Shown: positions 11,762 to 18,187 of the stretch, piece after piece
How the letters are laid out: each line of letters begins with the position of its first letter
Position numbering within the stretch: the stretch's first letter is position 1
Assembly: GCA_045594795.1 (NCBI GenBank)
Contig: JAZNZF010000043.1
Location: 1 to 18,187 of the forward strand
Reading direction: 5' to 3'
DNA from: UMGS1532 sp045594795
GTDB taxonomy: Bacteria; Bacillota; Clostridia; Oscillospirales; Acutalibacteraceae
DNA length: 18,187 bases
Position numbers and translations under genes: made by a program
Notes under the pieces: generated by a model
What the model was told of the DNA's origin: nothing
The model's database searches: none
What the model saw: the letters and a program-made list of their open reading frames with translations, nothing else

Positions 11762-14362
11762 ATGAGTAAAAGAACAGTAATCGTATTCATTGCGGTGACC
11801 GGCAACCCAACCAAAGAGAAGCTTATCGAAATGATGGAGGGCTACAAGAAGGTAGGTATCAACGATGTTATTATATATCCGCGTACCGGCCTTGAGGTAG
11901 AGTATATGTCAGAAGGATGGCGCGAGATTGTTAAGATTTGTCTCGAGTATGCAAAAGAGAATGATATGCGTGTGTGGCTTTATGACGAGCTTAACTGGCC
12001 CTCGGGTTCTTGCAACAATAAGGTTTTCTATAAAAACGACAGTCACTACAATAAAAGATTCCGCATAGAAAACGGTGAAATCAAGGTGCTTCAGGGCGGT
12101 TATATGTGGGACCATTCTACATATCCATTCGCCGACTGCAAAAACGATTTATCACCCCTTTTAAGAGATAAAAGCAAATACTTCCTTCGCTATTTAGATG
12201 CCGAAACAGGCGAGGTTATAAGCACTAAATATGGTTTAGATATTACAGATGACGAGCGTTCGGCAGGTTCTGACCTGCTTAGCATAGAGGCTATGAAGGG
12301 CTTTCTTGAGTGCACCCATCAGACCTACTACAACTGGTTCTCGGAGTATTTTGGTAACATTATTCCAGGTATCTTTACCGACGAGCCACATTTTGAATAT
12401 GGCCGCTCTAAAGAGGGCTGTATGCAGTATCCTTATTACGAAGGTATTTGCCAAGACTACCGTGAGGCTTTCGGTACCGAGCTTTTAGAGGATATGCTAC
12501 TTCACGAAAACCGCGAGCCTGATAATAACTTTATTAAAAACTTCAACGTGCTTTTGGGCAAGCGCTTTAGAAAGAGCTTTGTTGGTACTATTCACGACTG
12601 GTGTGAGGAGCACGGCGTAGAATTTACAGGACACTTCTTCCAAGACGATTCGTCAGCCGGCTCGGTGCTTTCAACCGGCGATATTTTCGAGGCTCTCGAC
12701 GGTTTACATATTCCCGGTGTTGATGAGATTTACACAAGGCTTACTTATGATGAGAGTCATTTGGATTTACCCGCAAGCTGTGGCTCTACAATAGATTTCC
12801 TATATTCTCAGCTCCAGAATATGCGCCACCATGGTAAAGACGGTGCAATGGTAGAGTTGTATGCCTTAGGCCCCTATAATATGTCCTTCGCACAGCGTTC
12901 ACGCGCAATTTGGTATGCCGCTGCATTTGGTCTGACCCACTACTTTATTTCTCTTGGACACTTCGACGGCAAGGGTAACTATAAGCGCAGCCAATATTTT
13001 ATGAACTCGTCTTATGCTCTGCCCGACCATGAGGGTATGAAAGACGTTTCTAAGGCGGCAGAATTGGCTATTCCTTTTGCCGATAAAATTCCTACCTATA
13101 AGGTTTCTATTCGTTACCCCTACAACGCAAACCTAAATAACGTTGAGAAAACGGATATTATCGAGTACGATTTCATAATGAAAGACTGTATTGAGATATT
13201 TGGTAAAAACCAGATTCAATGGAAGCTTATCCGCGAAACCGAAAAAGCGGATACAGACGTAACAGTTTCTTTTGGTCCTTATGGTATCTTAGAAGAGAAT
13301 ACAGGTGTTTACTACAAAACTGTATCCGATATGTTTGCAGCTGTAAAGGGTAAGCTTTCAAGAGATATTACAGTTACCGAAAAATCAGGCGTGCTTGCAC
13401 ACGACGTATTCGTTCGCACCTACACCGATGGTAGCTTTATGGTTATTAACCGCAGTGATGAAAACGGTAGCGAACGCGATTTGGTGTTACATAAAGACGG
13501 CAAAAAGACTATATTCCACCTTTACGATTTTGGCGTATACTATGGCGAGGAGCAAGAGGAAATCTGCAAGTGCGAAGAACTACTTGCCGAAAACGTTAGG
13601 GTTGACCTTAACGGTGGTAAATACTTTAAGCGTTGCGAGTTCTTTAAAGGACACAGCTTTGAGTTCGAGGCCGACGAGGATGTTGAGGCAGTTATGCACA
13701 TCTGCACATACCCCGAAAAACGCGACGTTTATTTAGACGGTGAAAAGATAGAGTACAACCTACCCGAAACCGATTTCACCGACTGCTATAATCCTCTATA
13801 TACCAAGAGCGAGCCGATTCTTTTCGAGAAAACGCCAAACGCTAAAACTTCAACCCACATTATCACCTTCCCACAAACCGACCGTGCATTTTTACCAATG
13901 GTTATTTTAGAGGGTAAATTTAAGTGGGTAGAGGAGTTTGACCCTGCAGATAACAAGGTTCATCTTAAGGTTAAAAAGGCTTCCGATTACATCAACCCCG
14001 AGGTAGAAACCCCGTTCTACAAAACCGCAAGCTTGCATTTTGATGTTACTTTACCCGAAGGTAAGGGCGCTGTAGCTCTTGTTAACGACTATCACGGCTT
14101 GGTAGAGTTTATCGTAGAGGGCGAAACGGTTGCCAAGAAGGGTAGCGCACCTTATAACTTTGAGATTCCAGATAAGTATGCAGGCAAAACCGTACATTGC
14201 GAGGTTAAGTACTACTCAACCTATAGGGCATTGTTCGGCGACCTTGATGCTGTAGAAAGAGACGGCGTAGTATTCAGAGACCATTGGGTTGGCTCGATAA
14301 CTCCGCTATCTTCTAAAGACGAAACTATTAGCTTTAACGGATTACAGGTGTTCGCAAAATAA
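11762..14362 (+). CDS. Putative intracellular glycoside hydrolase (GH106/GH2-like barrel and beta-sandwich)
   Basis: The 866-aa product has no signal peptide, so it should act in the cytoplasm on an imported glycoside. The N-terminal 400 residues look like a (beta/alpha)8 barrel: VGINDVIIYPRTGLEVEYMS, then VWLYDELNWPSG (71-82), FTDEPHF (205-211; Glu208 a candidate acid), GVEFTGHFFQDD (285-296), and GAMVELYALG with Glu365. The WLYDE-WPSG and FTDEP segments are seen in uncharacterised clostridial proteins related to GH106 alpha-L-rhamnosidases and GH2-type enzymes. The C-terminal half (from about 640) has beta-rich segments like a sugar-binding jelly roll. Family and substrate are not certain. 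GAGG lies about 10 nt before the ATG. The gene is downstream of the AraC regulator, probably under its control, and ends at a strong terminator. Confidence 0.65.
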   Translation: MSKRTVIVFIAVTGNPTKEKLIEMMEGYKKVGINDVIIYPRTGLEVEYMSEGWREIVKICLEYAKENDMRVWLYDELNWPSGSCNNKVFYKNDSHYNKRFRIENGEIKVLQGGYMWDHSTYPFADCKNDLSPLLRDKSKYFLRYLDAETGEVISTKYGLDITDDERSAGSDLLSIEAMKGFLECTHQTYYNWFSEYFGNIIPGIFTDEPHFEYGRSKEGCMQYPYYEGICQDYREAFGTELLEDMLLHENREPDNNFIKNFNVLLGKRFRKSFVGTIHDWCEEHGVEFTGHFFQDDSSAGSVLSTGDIFEALDGLHIPGVDEIYTRLTYDESHLDLPASCGSTIDFLYSQLQNMRHHGKDGAMVELYALGPYNMSFAQRSRAIWYAAAFGLTHYFISLGHFDGKGNYKRSQYFMNSSYALPDHEGMKDVSKAAELAIPFADKIPTYKVSIRYPYNANLNNVEKTDIIEYDFIMKDCIEIFGKNQIQWKLIRETEKADTDVTVSFGPYGILEENTGVYYKTVSDMFAAVKGKLSRDITVTEKSGVLAHDVFVRTYTDGSFMVINRSDENGSERDLVLHKDGKKTIFHLYDFGVYYGEEQEEICKCEELLAENVRVDLNGGKYFKRCEFFKGHSFEFEADEDVEAVMHICTYPEKRDVYLDGEKIEYNLPETDFTDCYNPLYTKSEPILFEKTPNAKTSTHIITFPQTDRAFLPMVILEGKFKWVEEFDPADNKVHLKVKKASDYINPEVETPFYKTASLHFDVTLPEGKGAVALVNDYHGLVEFIVEGETVAKKGSAPYNFEIPDKYAGKTVHCEVKYYSTYRALFGDLDAVERDGVVFRDHWVGSITPLSSKDETISFNGLQVFAK

Positions 14363-14403
14363 CACATAGCTAATATCGTATTTTATCAAATTTAATTAAA
14401 CTT

Positions 14404-14441
14404 AAACCGCCCGATATGGTAACACATATCGGGCGGTTTTT
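14404..14441. terminator. Strong bidirectional terminator
   Basis: A perfect 15-bp stem, 14404-14418 with 14425-14439 (core ACCGCCCGATATG / CATATCGGGCGGT), loop GTAACA, followed by TTTTT. It ends the hydrolase gene and probably also the convergent small membrane protein gene. Confidence 0.9.
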
Positions 14442-14457
14442 CTGTGCAATATTTTAT

Positions 14458-14637
14458 TTATGCTATATCCTTTGTGGTTTTATAGCCGTCTATAACCTTT
14501 ATTTTAGGGCGCTTTTTAAAGCGTGCAAAAAGTTTTTTCTCGAGTCTTGCAAGCTTGGGCTCGTTGAATACACCCCAGATAAAAAATACAGTTAAAGAGA
14601 TTTCTATAATAGATTGAATAGCGTGAGTAGTGGTCAT
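14458..14637 (-). CDS. 59-aa single-TM small protein, hypothetical
   Basis: On the minus strand GGAGGT lies about 7 nt before ATG at 14637, and the frame runs 59 codons to TAA at 14458-14460. The product is MTTTHAIQSIIEIS..., with one hydrophobic segment at about residues 9-25 (ending in FFIWGVF), then a strongly basic amphipathic stretch (KLARLEKKLFARFKKRPK) and a polar C-terminus ending KTTKDIA. This N-out/C-in type of small membrane protein with a basic cytoplasmic tail is common near housekeeping genes in Clostridia, with no known role. It fills most of the otherwise gene-free gap between the hydrolase gene and hemW. The strong Shine-Dalgarno and the terminator just after it support it as a real gene. 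Confidence 0.7.
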   Translation of the reverse strand: MTTTHAIQSIIEISLTVFFIWGVFNEPKLARLEKKLFARFKKRPKIKVIDGYKTTKDIA

Positions 14638-14746
14638 AATTTTTACCTCCGTTAAGTTTATTTTCTTTACCTTACAATTACATTATATATAACTGCAAGT
14701 CCAAATAAACGTACTTTGGTAATAGTATATGCCAAAATTTACAAAT

Positions 14747-15841
14747 TTATTCAACCGAACTTAAAATTTCCAAGATAACCGAATTGGAAACTAAAAAGCC
14801 TTTCTCGGTAAGCGCAAAGCCTTGCTCGGTGGTGGTTGTAAGCCCGTGCTTTGCAAGAGCTTCGGCTTTAGCTTTTATACATTGGCAAGAAATATTAAAC
14901 CTTTGCTCGAGGGTATTATAGTCAACACCCTCGCGAAGTCGTAGCCTTAGCATAAGATATTCTTCTACCGAGCCACCCTCACCGTCAAAAACGGGGGAGA
15001 CACCGCCTATAAAGCCGTCGATATCGCGCGGATAGTAGTAACGTTTGCCGTTTAAATAACCGTGCGCCGAGGCGCCTATGCCGATGTATTCGTTGCCCTG
15101 CCAGTAAAGTAGGTTGTGCTTTGATTCGTAGCCGTTTTTGGCAAAGTTGGATATTTCGTACTGCCCATAACCTTTGGCTTTTAAAAGTTCTACTGCCATT
15201 AAGTAAAGGTCGGCAACCCTATCACTGTCGGGCAGATTAAGGGAGTCTTTAATTTTAAAAAGCGGTGTGCCTTCTTCAAGTTTTAAAATATAAGCCGAGA
15301 TGTGTGTAGGGTCAAGTTTACACAAAAAGTCTATCGATTCTTGCAAACTTTGCTCTGTTTGGTTTGGGATACCTAACATCAAGTCCAAAGAAATATTAGT
15401 AATTCCCGCAGTCTTGCAGTCGGCAACCGCGCGCAGAACATCACTGTTTGTGTGTCGACGCGAAAGCAGAGCTAACTCTTCAGGAATAGCGCTTTGCACA
15501 CCAAGGGAAACACGGTTAATGCCACCTCTTTTTGTCACCTTAAAAAGCTCTAAAAGATTGTCGGCAGGGTTGGCCTCAATAGTTGCCTCCTCAAAACTAC
15601 CAAAACGCTTGGATATCTCGTTTAGCAGAAACCCGAGCCGCTTTTCACCGATAATAGAGGGTGTGCCACCGCCGATATATAAGGTGCTTACCTCAAAATC
15701 TTTGTAATTATCAAGCTCTCTGATAATGGCATTAAGGTAGCGGTCTATAATTTCGTCACAGGGCGTAAAGGAATAAAAATCACAATACGCACATTTGGTG
15801 GCGCAAAAGGGTATGTGAATATAAAGTCCGCGCTTAGTCAT
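14747..15841 (-). CDS. hemW: Radical SAM heme chaperone HemW
   Basis: The 364-aa protein begins GLYIHIPFCATKCAYCDFYSF with the radical SAM CxxxCxxC cluster ligands at Cys13, Cys17 and Cys20. It continues with GGGTPS (57-62), EANPAD and a LGVQS segment, and has the C-terminal HemN-type region (LMLRLRLREGVD). HemW proteins bind heme and SAM and are thought to insert heme into respiratory proteins; they were long misannotated as oxygen-independent coproporphyrinogen oxidase. Length matches the family (about 370-380). Its ATG overlaps the end of mrnC by 8 nt, indicating translational coupling. Confidence 0.9.
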   Translation of the reverse strand: MTKRGLYIHIPFCATKCAYCDFYSFTPCDEIIDRYLNAIIRELDNYKDFEVSTLYIGGGTPSIIGEKRLGFLLNEISKRFGSFEEATIEANPADNLLELFKVTKRGGINRVSLGVQSAIPEELALLSRRHTNSDVLRAVADCKTAGITNISLDLMLGIPNQTEQSLQESIDFLCKLDPTHISAYILKLEEGTPLFKIKDSLNLPDSDRVADLYLMAVELLKAKGYGQYEISNFAKNGYESKHNLLYWQGNEYIGIGASAHGYLNGKRYYYPRDIDGFIGGVSPVFDGEGGSVEEYLMLRLRLREGVDYNTLEQRFNISCQCIKAKAEALAKHGLTTTTEQGFALTEKGFLVSNSVILEILSSVE

Positions 15842-16214
15842 CTTTATAAACCGTAGACCAGATAACGTCGAAAAGCTGTTCGGCGCGCTCGGTGTTTCCT
15901 GAAAGCTTCAGGTAACCAAAAAGCGCTTCAAGACCTGTAGCTGCGTGGTACTGCGCCACGCTTGAATTTTTTGGTGTGTGCTTTTGGTGGGCGTTTCTGC
16001 CGCGCTTGAAAACGCTAAGCTCGGCATCGGTTAGCATATCCATTATTGCTTCCATACCCTTTGCCTGTGCATTGGCATTAACAAGTTTTACCGACATTGC
16101 ATGAAGCTCACCAACGGGGCGTTCTACTAATGCTAACCTGCTGCGAACAAGCAGACCAAAGTATGCGTCCCCAAGGAAAGCAAGGGTTTGTGGGGAGGAA
16201 AGAACTTTATCCAT
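15834..16214 (-). CDS. mrnC: Mini-ribonuclease 3
   Basis: The 126-aa protein is a lone RNase III catalytic domain without a dsRNA-binding domain. LAFLGDAYFG (11-20, Asp16) is the signature motif, followed by KRGRNAHQKHTPKN (70-83) and ATGLEALFGYL (92-102) with the second acidic catalytic residue Glu96. In Bacillus, Mini-III matures 23S rRNA. GAGGT at the very end of obgE serves as Shine-Dalgarno, and the start codon is 3 nt after the obgE stop. Confidence 0.92.
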   Translation of the reverse strand: MDKVLSSPQTLAFLGDAYFGLLVRSRLALVERPVGELHAMSVKLVNANAQAKGMEAIMDMLTDAELSVFKRGRNAHQKHTPKNSSVAQYHAATGLEALFGYLKLSGNTERAEQLFDVIWSTVYKDD

Positions 16215-16217
16215 AAA

Positions 16218-17489
16218 CTACCTCACATAGTCAAATTCAATATCGTAAACGCAAACGGTATCACCCTCGGCAACACCCATTTTTTCAAGCTCAGCTATAA
16301 TACCACTTGACTGTAGCACGCGTTGGAAATACTGTAACGATTCGTAGTCGTCGGGGTCAACCGTTTCAAGAATTTTAAGTAGCCACTCGGCTTCGATAAC
16401 AAACTTGTCCCCATCCATATGAATAGTAAAGGCATTGCGGTCGGCTTCGGTAATTTCGGGCTCGGGTCTGGCCTCGGGCTCGTACCTTTTAATAGGTGGA
16501 AGCTTTTGTACGCGCTCGGCAATATGGTTTATAAGTGGGCGAACACCCTCGTTAATAGCTGCCATCATATCAAAAACGGCATAGCCCATATCTTCAAAAT
16601 ACTTATGCAAAGCGGCAAGCTCGTCGTCGTCACACATATCGCATTTGTTAAGCGCAATAATCTGCTCGCGCTCTGCCATTTCGGGATTGAATACCTTTAG
16701 CTCGGCATTGATTTTCTCGAAATCGTCTTTCGGGTCTCTGCCTTCACTTCCCGATGCATCTATTACGTGAACAAGCAGTCGGCAACGTTCTACGTGGCGA
16801 AGAAACTCGTGACCGAGGCCTGCGCCTTCACCCGCGCCTTCTATCAGACCGGGGATATCCGCCATAACAAACGACTCGCCCTCGCCAATGCGAACAACAC
16901 CGAGAACGGGGGTGAGTGTGGTGAAGTGGTAGTTTGCGATTTTAGGTTTGGCTTCGGATACTACCGAAACCAAGGTGGATTTACCAACGTTGGGGAATCC
17001 CACAAGGCCTACGTCGGCAAGTAGCTTTAGCTCTAACCTAACGTCAAGCTCTTCACCGGGCATACCTGGTTTTGCAAACCTTGGCACCTGACGGGTAGAG
17101 GTGGCAAAATGCCAGTTACCCCAGCCACCGTTACCGCCTTTTGCAATAACCGTGGGCTCGTCGTCGGAAATATCAGCAACGATTCTGCCCGTTTCGGCCT
17201 CGATTACTAAGGTGCCGCGCGGAACACGAATAACCATATCTGGCGCGGATTTACCTGTGCAACGGTTAGGACCGCCCGACTGTCCATTCTCGGCAATATA
17301 TTTGCGTTTGTAACGGAAGTCGGCAAGGGTAGAAAGGTTATCGTCGGCAACCATTACAACGTTGCCACCTTTACCGCCGTCGCCACCGTCGGGGCCGCCT
17401 GCCGCAACGTATTTTTCGCGGTGGAAAGAAACCTTACCGTCACCGCCGTTGCCGGCTTTAATATGCACCTTTGCTATATCTACAAACAT
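16218..17489 (-). CDS. obgE: GTPase ObgE/CgtA
   Basis: I place the start at the ATG at 17489 (MFVDIAKVHIKAGNGGDG), preceded by GGAG 8 nt upstream, rather than the in-frame ATG at 17516. The 423-aa product has the Gly-rich Obg fold (1-157, with GGPDGGDGGKGG), then the G domain: P-loop GFPNVGKST (164-172), TTLTP, DIPGLIEGA (211-219) and NKCD (281-284). A C-terminal OCT domain occupies about 345-423. Obg is an essential ribosome-associated GTPase for 50S assembly, linked in Bacillus to the stress response and sporulation. It heads the obgE-mrnC-hemW run, separated from rpmA by a terminator. Confidence 0.97.
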   Translation of the reverse strand: MFVDIAKVHIKAGNGGDGKVSFHREKYVAAGGPDGGDGGKGGNVVMVADDNLSTLADFRYKRKYIAENGQSGGPNRCTGKSAPDMVIRVPRGTLVIEAETGRIVADISDDEPTVIAKGGNGGWGNWHFATSTRQVPRFAKPGMPGEELDVRLELKLLADVGLVGFPNVGKSTLVSVVSEAKPKIANYHFTTLTPVLGVVRIGEGESFVMADIPGLIEGAGEGAGLGHEFLRHVERCRLLVHVIDASGSEGRDPKDDFEKINAELKVFNPEMAEREQIIALNKCDMCDDDELAALHKYFEDMGYAVFDMMAAINEGVRPLINHIAERVQKLPPIKRYEPEARPEPEITEADRNAFTIHMDGDKFVIEAEWLLKILETVDPDDYESLQYFQRVLQSSGIIAELEKMGVAEGDTVCVYDIEFDYVR

Positions 17490-17503
17490 AATTTTCTCCA
17501 TTC

Positions 17504-17515
17504 TGCCAACTGGCA
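17504..17515. promoter_or_regulatory. Palindrome in the obgE leader (possible operator)
   Basis: TGCCAACTGGCA (17504-17515) is a perfect 5-bp inverted repeat around AC/GT, immediately upstream of the obgE Shine-Dalgarno. The same TTGCCA half-site recurs in the arms of the inverted repeat at 17570-17617. Confidence 0.35.
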
Positions 17516-17569
17516 AACTAATATATTTAATCGGAAAAACCGTAGCTATCTAATTTAAAAATTTTCTTT

Positions 17570-17617
17570 TTGCCAAACAAATTTAAAATAAAATTAGCCT
17601 TATCGTTTGTTTGGCAA
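17570..17617. repeat. 12-bp-arm inverted repeat upstream of obgE
   Basis: TTGCCAAACAAA (17570-17581) and TTTGTTTGGCAA (17606-17617) are perfect inverted repeats around 24 AT-rich bases. On the minus strand they lie between the rpmA terminator and obgE, with no clean U-tract after the hairpin, so a leader structure or paired protein sites are as likely as a terminator. Confidence 0.5.
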
Positions 17618-17623
17618 TTTAAG

Positions 17624-17652
17624 AAAAAACGCGGTTGCTGTTTGCAACCGCG
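17624..17652 (-). terminator. Intrinsic terminator of rpmA
   Basis: CGCGGTTGC (17630-17638) pairs with GCAACCGCG (17644-17652). On the minus strand it is followed by TTTTTT (complement of 17624-17629). It lies 35 nt past the rpmA stop. Confidence 0.9.
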
Positions 17653-17687
17653 CCTAAAATCCATAAATGTGGTAATTCGAGTAGCGA

Positions 17688-17972
17688 TTACTGCTCTACT
17701 GCGTAAACACTAACCTTTTTGCGACTTTTACCAACACGCTCGAACTTAACCTTTCCATCGATTAAAGCAAAAAGAGTATCGTCCGAACCAAGCCCAACAT
17801 TGTTGCCGGGATGGATGTGGGTGCCACGCTGACGGTACAGGATGTTGCCCGCCAGGACGAACTGGCCATCCGCGCGCTTCGCGCCAAGGCGCTTAGACTC
17901 GCTGTCGCGGCCGTTATGGGAAGAACCGGTGCCCTTCTTATGAGCGAAGAGCTGAAGATTCATCGTAAGCAT
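17688..17972 (-). CDS. rpmA: 50S ribosomal protein L27
   Basis: The 94-aa protein shows L27 motifs throughout: HKKGTGSSHNGRDSESKRLG, RQRGTHIHPG and DDTLFALIDG. The N-terminus MLTMNLQLFA carries the Firmicutes extension cleaved by Prp after LQxFA, which exposes the tail that reaches toward the peptidyl transferase centre. The start at 17972 follows GGAGG at 7 nt. By my hand count, third codon positions are about 80% G/C from residue 14 to about 57 but about 35% from there to the end, a sharp break near base 17801. The gene is therefore a mosaic, from recombination or contig misassembly. Confidence 0.97.
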   Translation of the reverse strand: MLTMNLQLFAHKKGTGSSHNGRDSESKRLGAKRADGQFVLAGNILYRQRGTHIHPGNNVGLGSDDTLFALIDGKVKFERVGKSRKKVSVYAVEQ

Positions 17973-18187
17973 CTGCTTGCCTCCATTCTTTCTGTTGTAT
18001 CCGAATGAACTTCGGATAGATGTTCTGAATGTCTGTCAGTCCCTGAATGACCGTACGGAGCACAATCTCGGCCTTATCCTGCGCCTGCTCATCCATCCCC
18101 TCCGGGAGAATGCAGCGAAGGTAGCCGGTCTGTTCGTCCACCTTGACGCTAGGCTCCGTGCCTGCGACGGTGAAGAGCGCATTGACG
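17938..18187 (-). CDS. prp: Ribosomal-processing cysteine protease Prp, C-terminal part
   Basis: The frame is open to the right edge of the window and ends at 17938, so only about 82 C-terminal codons are visible. The segment NALFTVAGTEPSVKV, then YLRCILPEG, then KAEIVLRTVIQGLTDIQ with a final YPKFIRI matches the second half of the small Prp (YsxB-like) family, which cleaves the L27 N-terminal extension. The catalytic His and Cys lie in the missing N-terminal half. Its position directly before rpmA is the conserved rplU-prp-rpmA order. It overlaps the first 11 codons of rpmA by 35 nt, through a tail of about 13 residues after IRIQQKE. It is G/C-rich at third positions, unlike the genes from obgE leftward. 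Confidence 0.85.
   Translation of the reverse strand, partial: VNALFTVAGTEPSVKVDEQTGYLRCILPEGMDEQAQDKAEIVLRTVIQGLTDIQNIYPKFIRIQQKEWRQADAYDESSALRS

Noticed and set aside
13395..13736. 113-codon frame inside the hydrolase gene
   Set aside because: It is an overlapping frame on the same strand without a Shine-Dalgarno and with low-complexity composition.
13887..13896. Ten-base complement (CATTTTTACC) of the small RNA loop within the hydrolase gene
   Set aside because: It lies deep in the coding region, and a ten-base AT-rich match is not unlikely by chance in this window; no support as a target.

Overview
The window looks like a chromosomal segment from a spore-forming, probably gut-associated, low-to-mid-GC Clostridia bacterium (Oscillospirales/Ruminococcaceae-like). 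The reasons are a SpoIIE phosphatase, a gene order prp-rpmA-obgE-mrnC-hemW on the minus strand, an L27 with the Firmicutes N-terminal LQxFA extension, Mini-RNase III, AGGAGG-type ribosome binding sites and many intrinsic terminators. The taxonomy is inference from gene content.

Layout. 1-1792: the 3' end of a surface protein built of 61-residue InlB/Listeria-Bacteroides repeats, followed 14 nt later by a 48-codon peptide gene. 1793-2158: a gene-free stretch holding a row of five hairpins. 2159-3760: an orphan lipoprotein sugar-type substrate-binding protein. 3988-4773 (minus): a YesL/DUF624-type membrane protein. 4774-5372: an AT-rich intergenic region with a clear sigma-A promoter, a long A+T palindrome, a cluster of DnaA-box-like sites and the spoIIE terminator. 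5373-7676 (minus): spoIIE. 7889-8320: a two-TM protein with a C-terminal zinc ribbon. 8342-8755: two tandem, independently promoted copies of a structured small RNA of about 138 nt. 8892-9119: a cysteine-rich small protein behind a palindromic operator-like promoter. 9215-10714 (minus): an SDR dehydrogenase and a divergent type I dehydroquinase-like protein, head to head with 10889-14362, an AraC regulator and a large intracellular glycoside hydrolase-like protein. 14458-14637 (minus): a 59-aa single-TM protein. 14747-18187 (minus): hemW, mrnC, obgE, rpmA and the 3' part of prp.

The AraC / glycoside hydrolase / SDR / dehydroquinase-like block reads as a regulated catabolic locus for a plant-derived glycoside (inference). 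The right-hand block is a translation/housekeeping cluster.

The best candidate for something undescribed is the tandem small RNA at 8405-8542 and 8619-8755. The two copies share promoter, start point, apical stem-loop and an identical 3' domain, but their lower stems differ in sequence while keeping perfect pairing by compensatory changes. I do not recognise the family. The second point needing attention is a sharp codon-composition break inside rpmA near position 17801, which suggests either recombination or a chimeric contig end.
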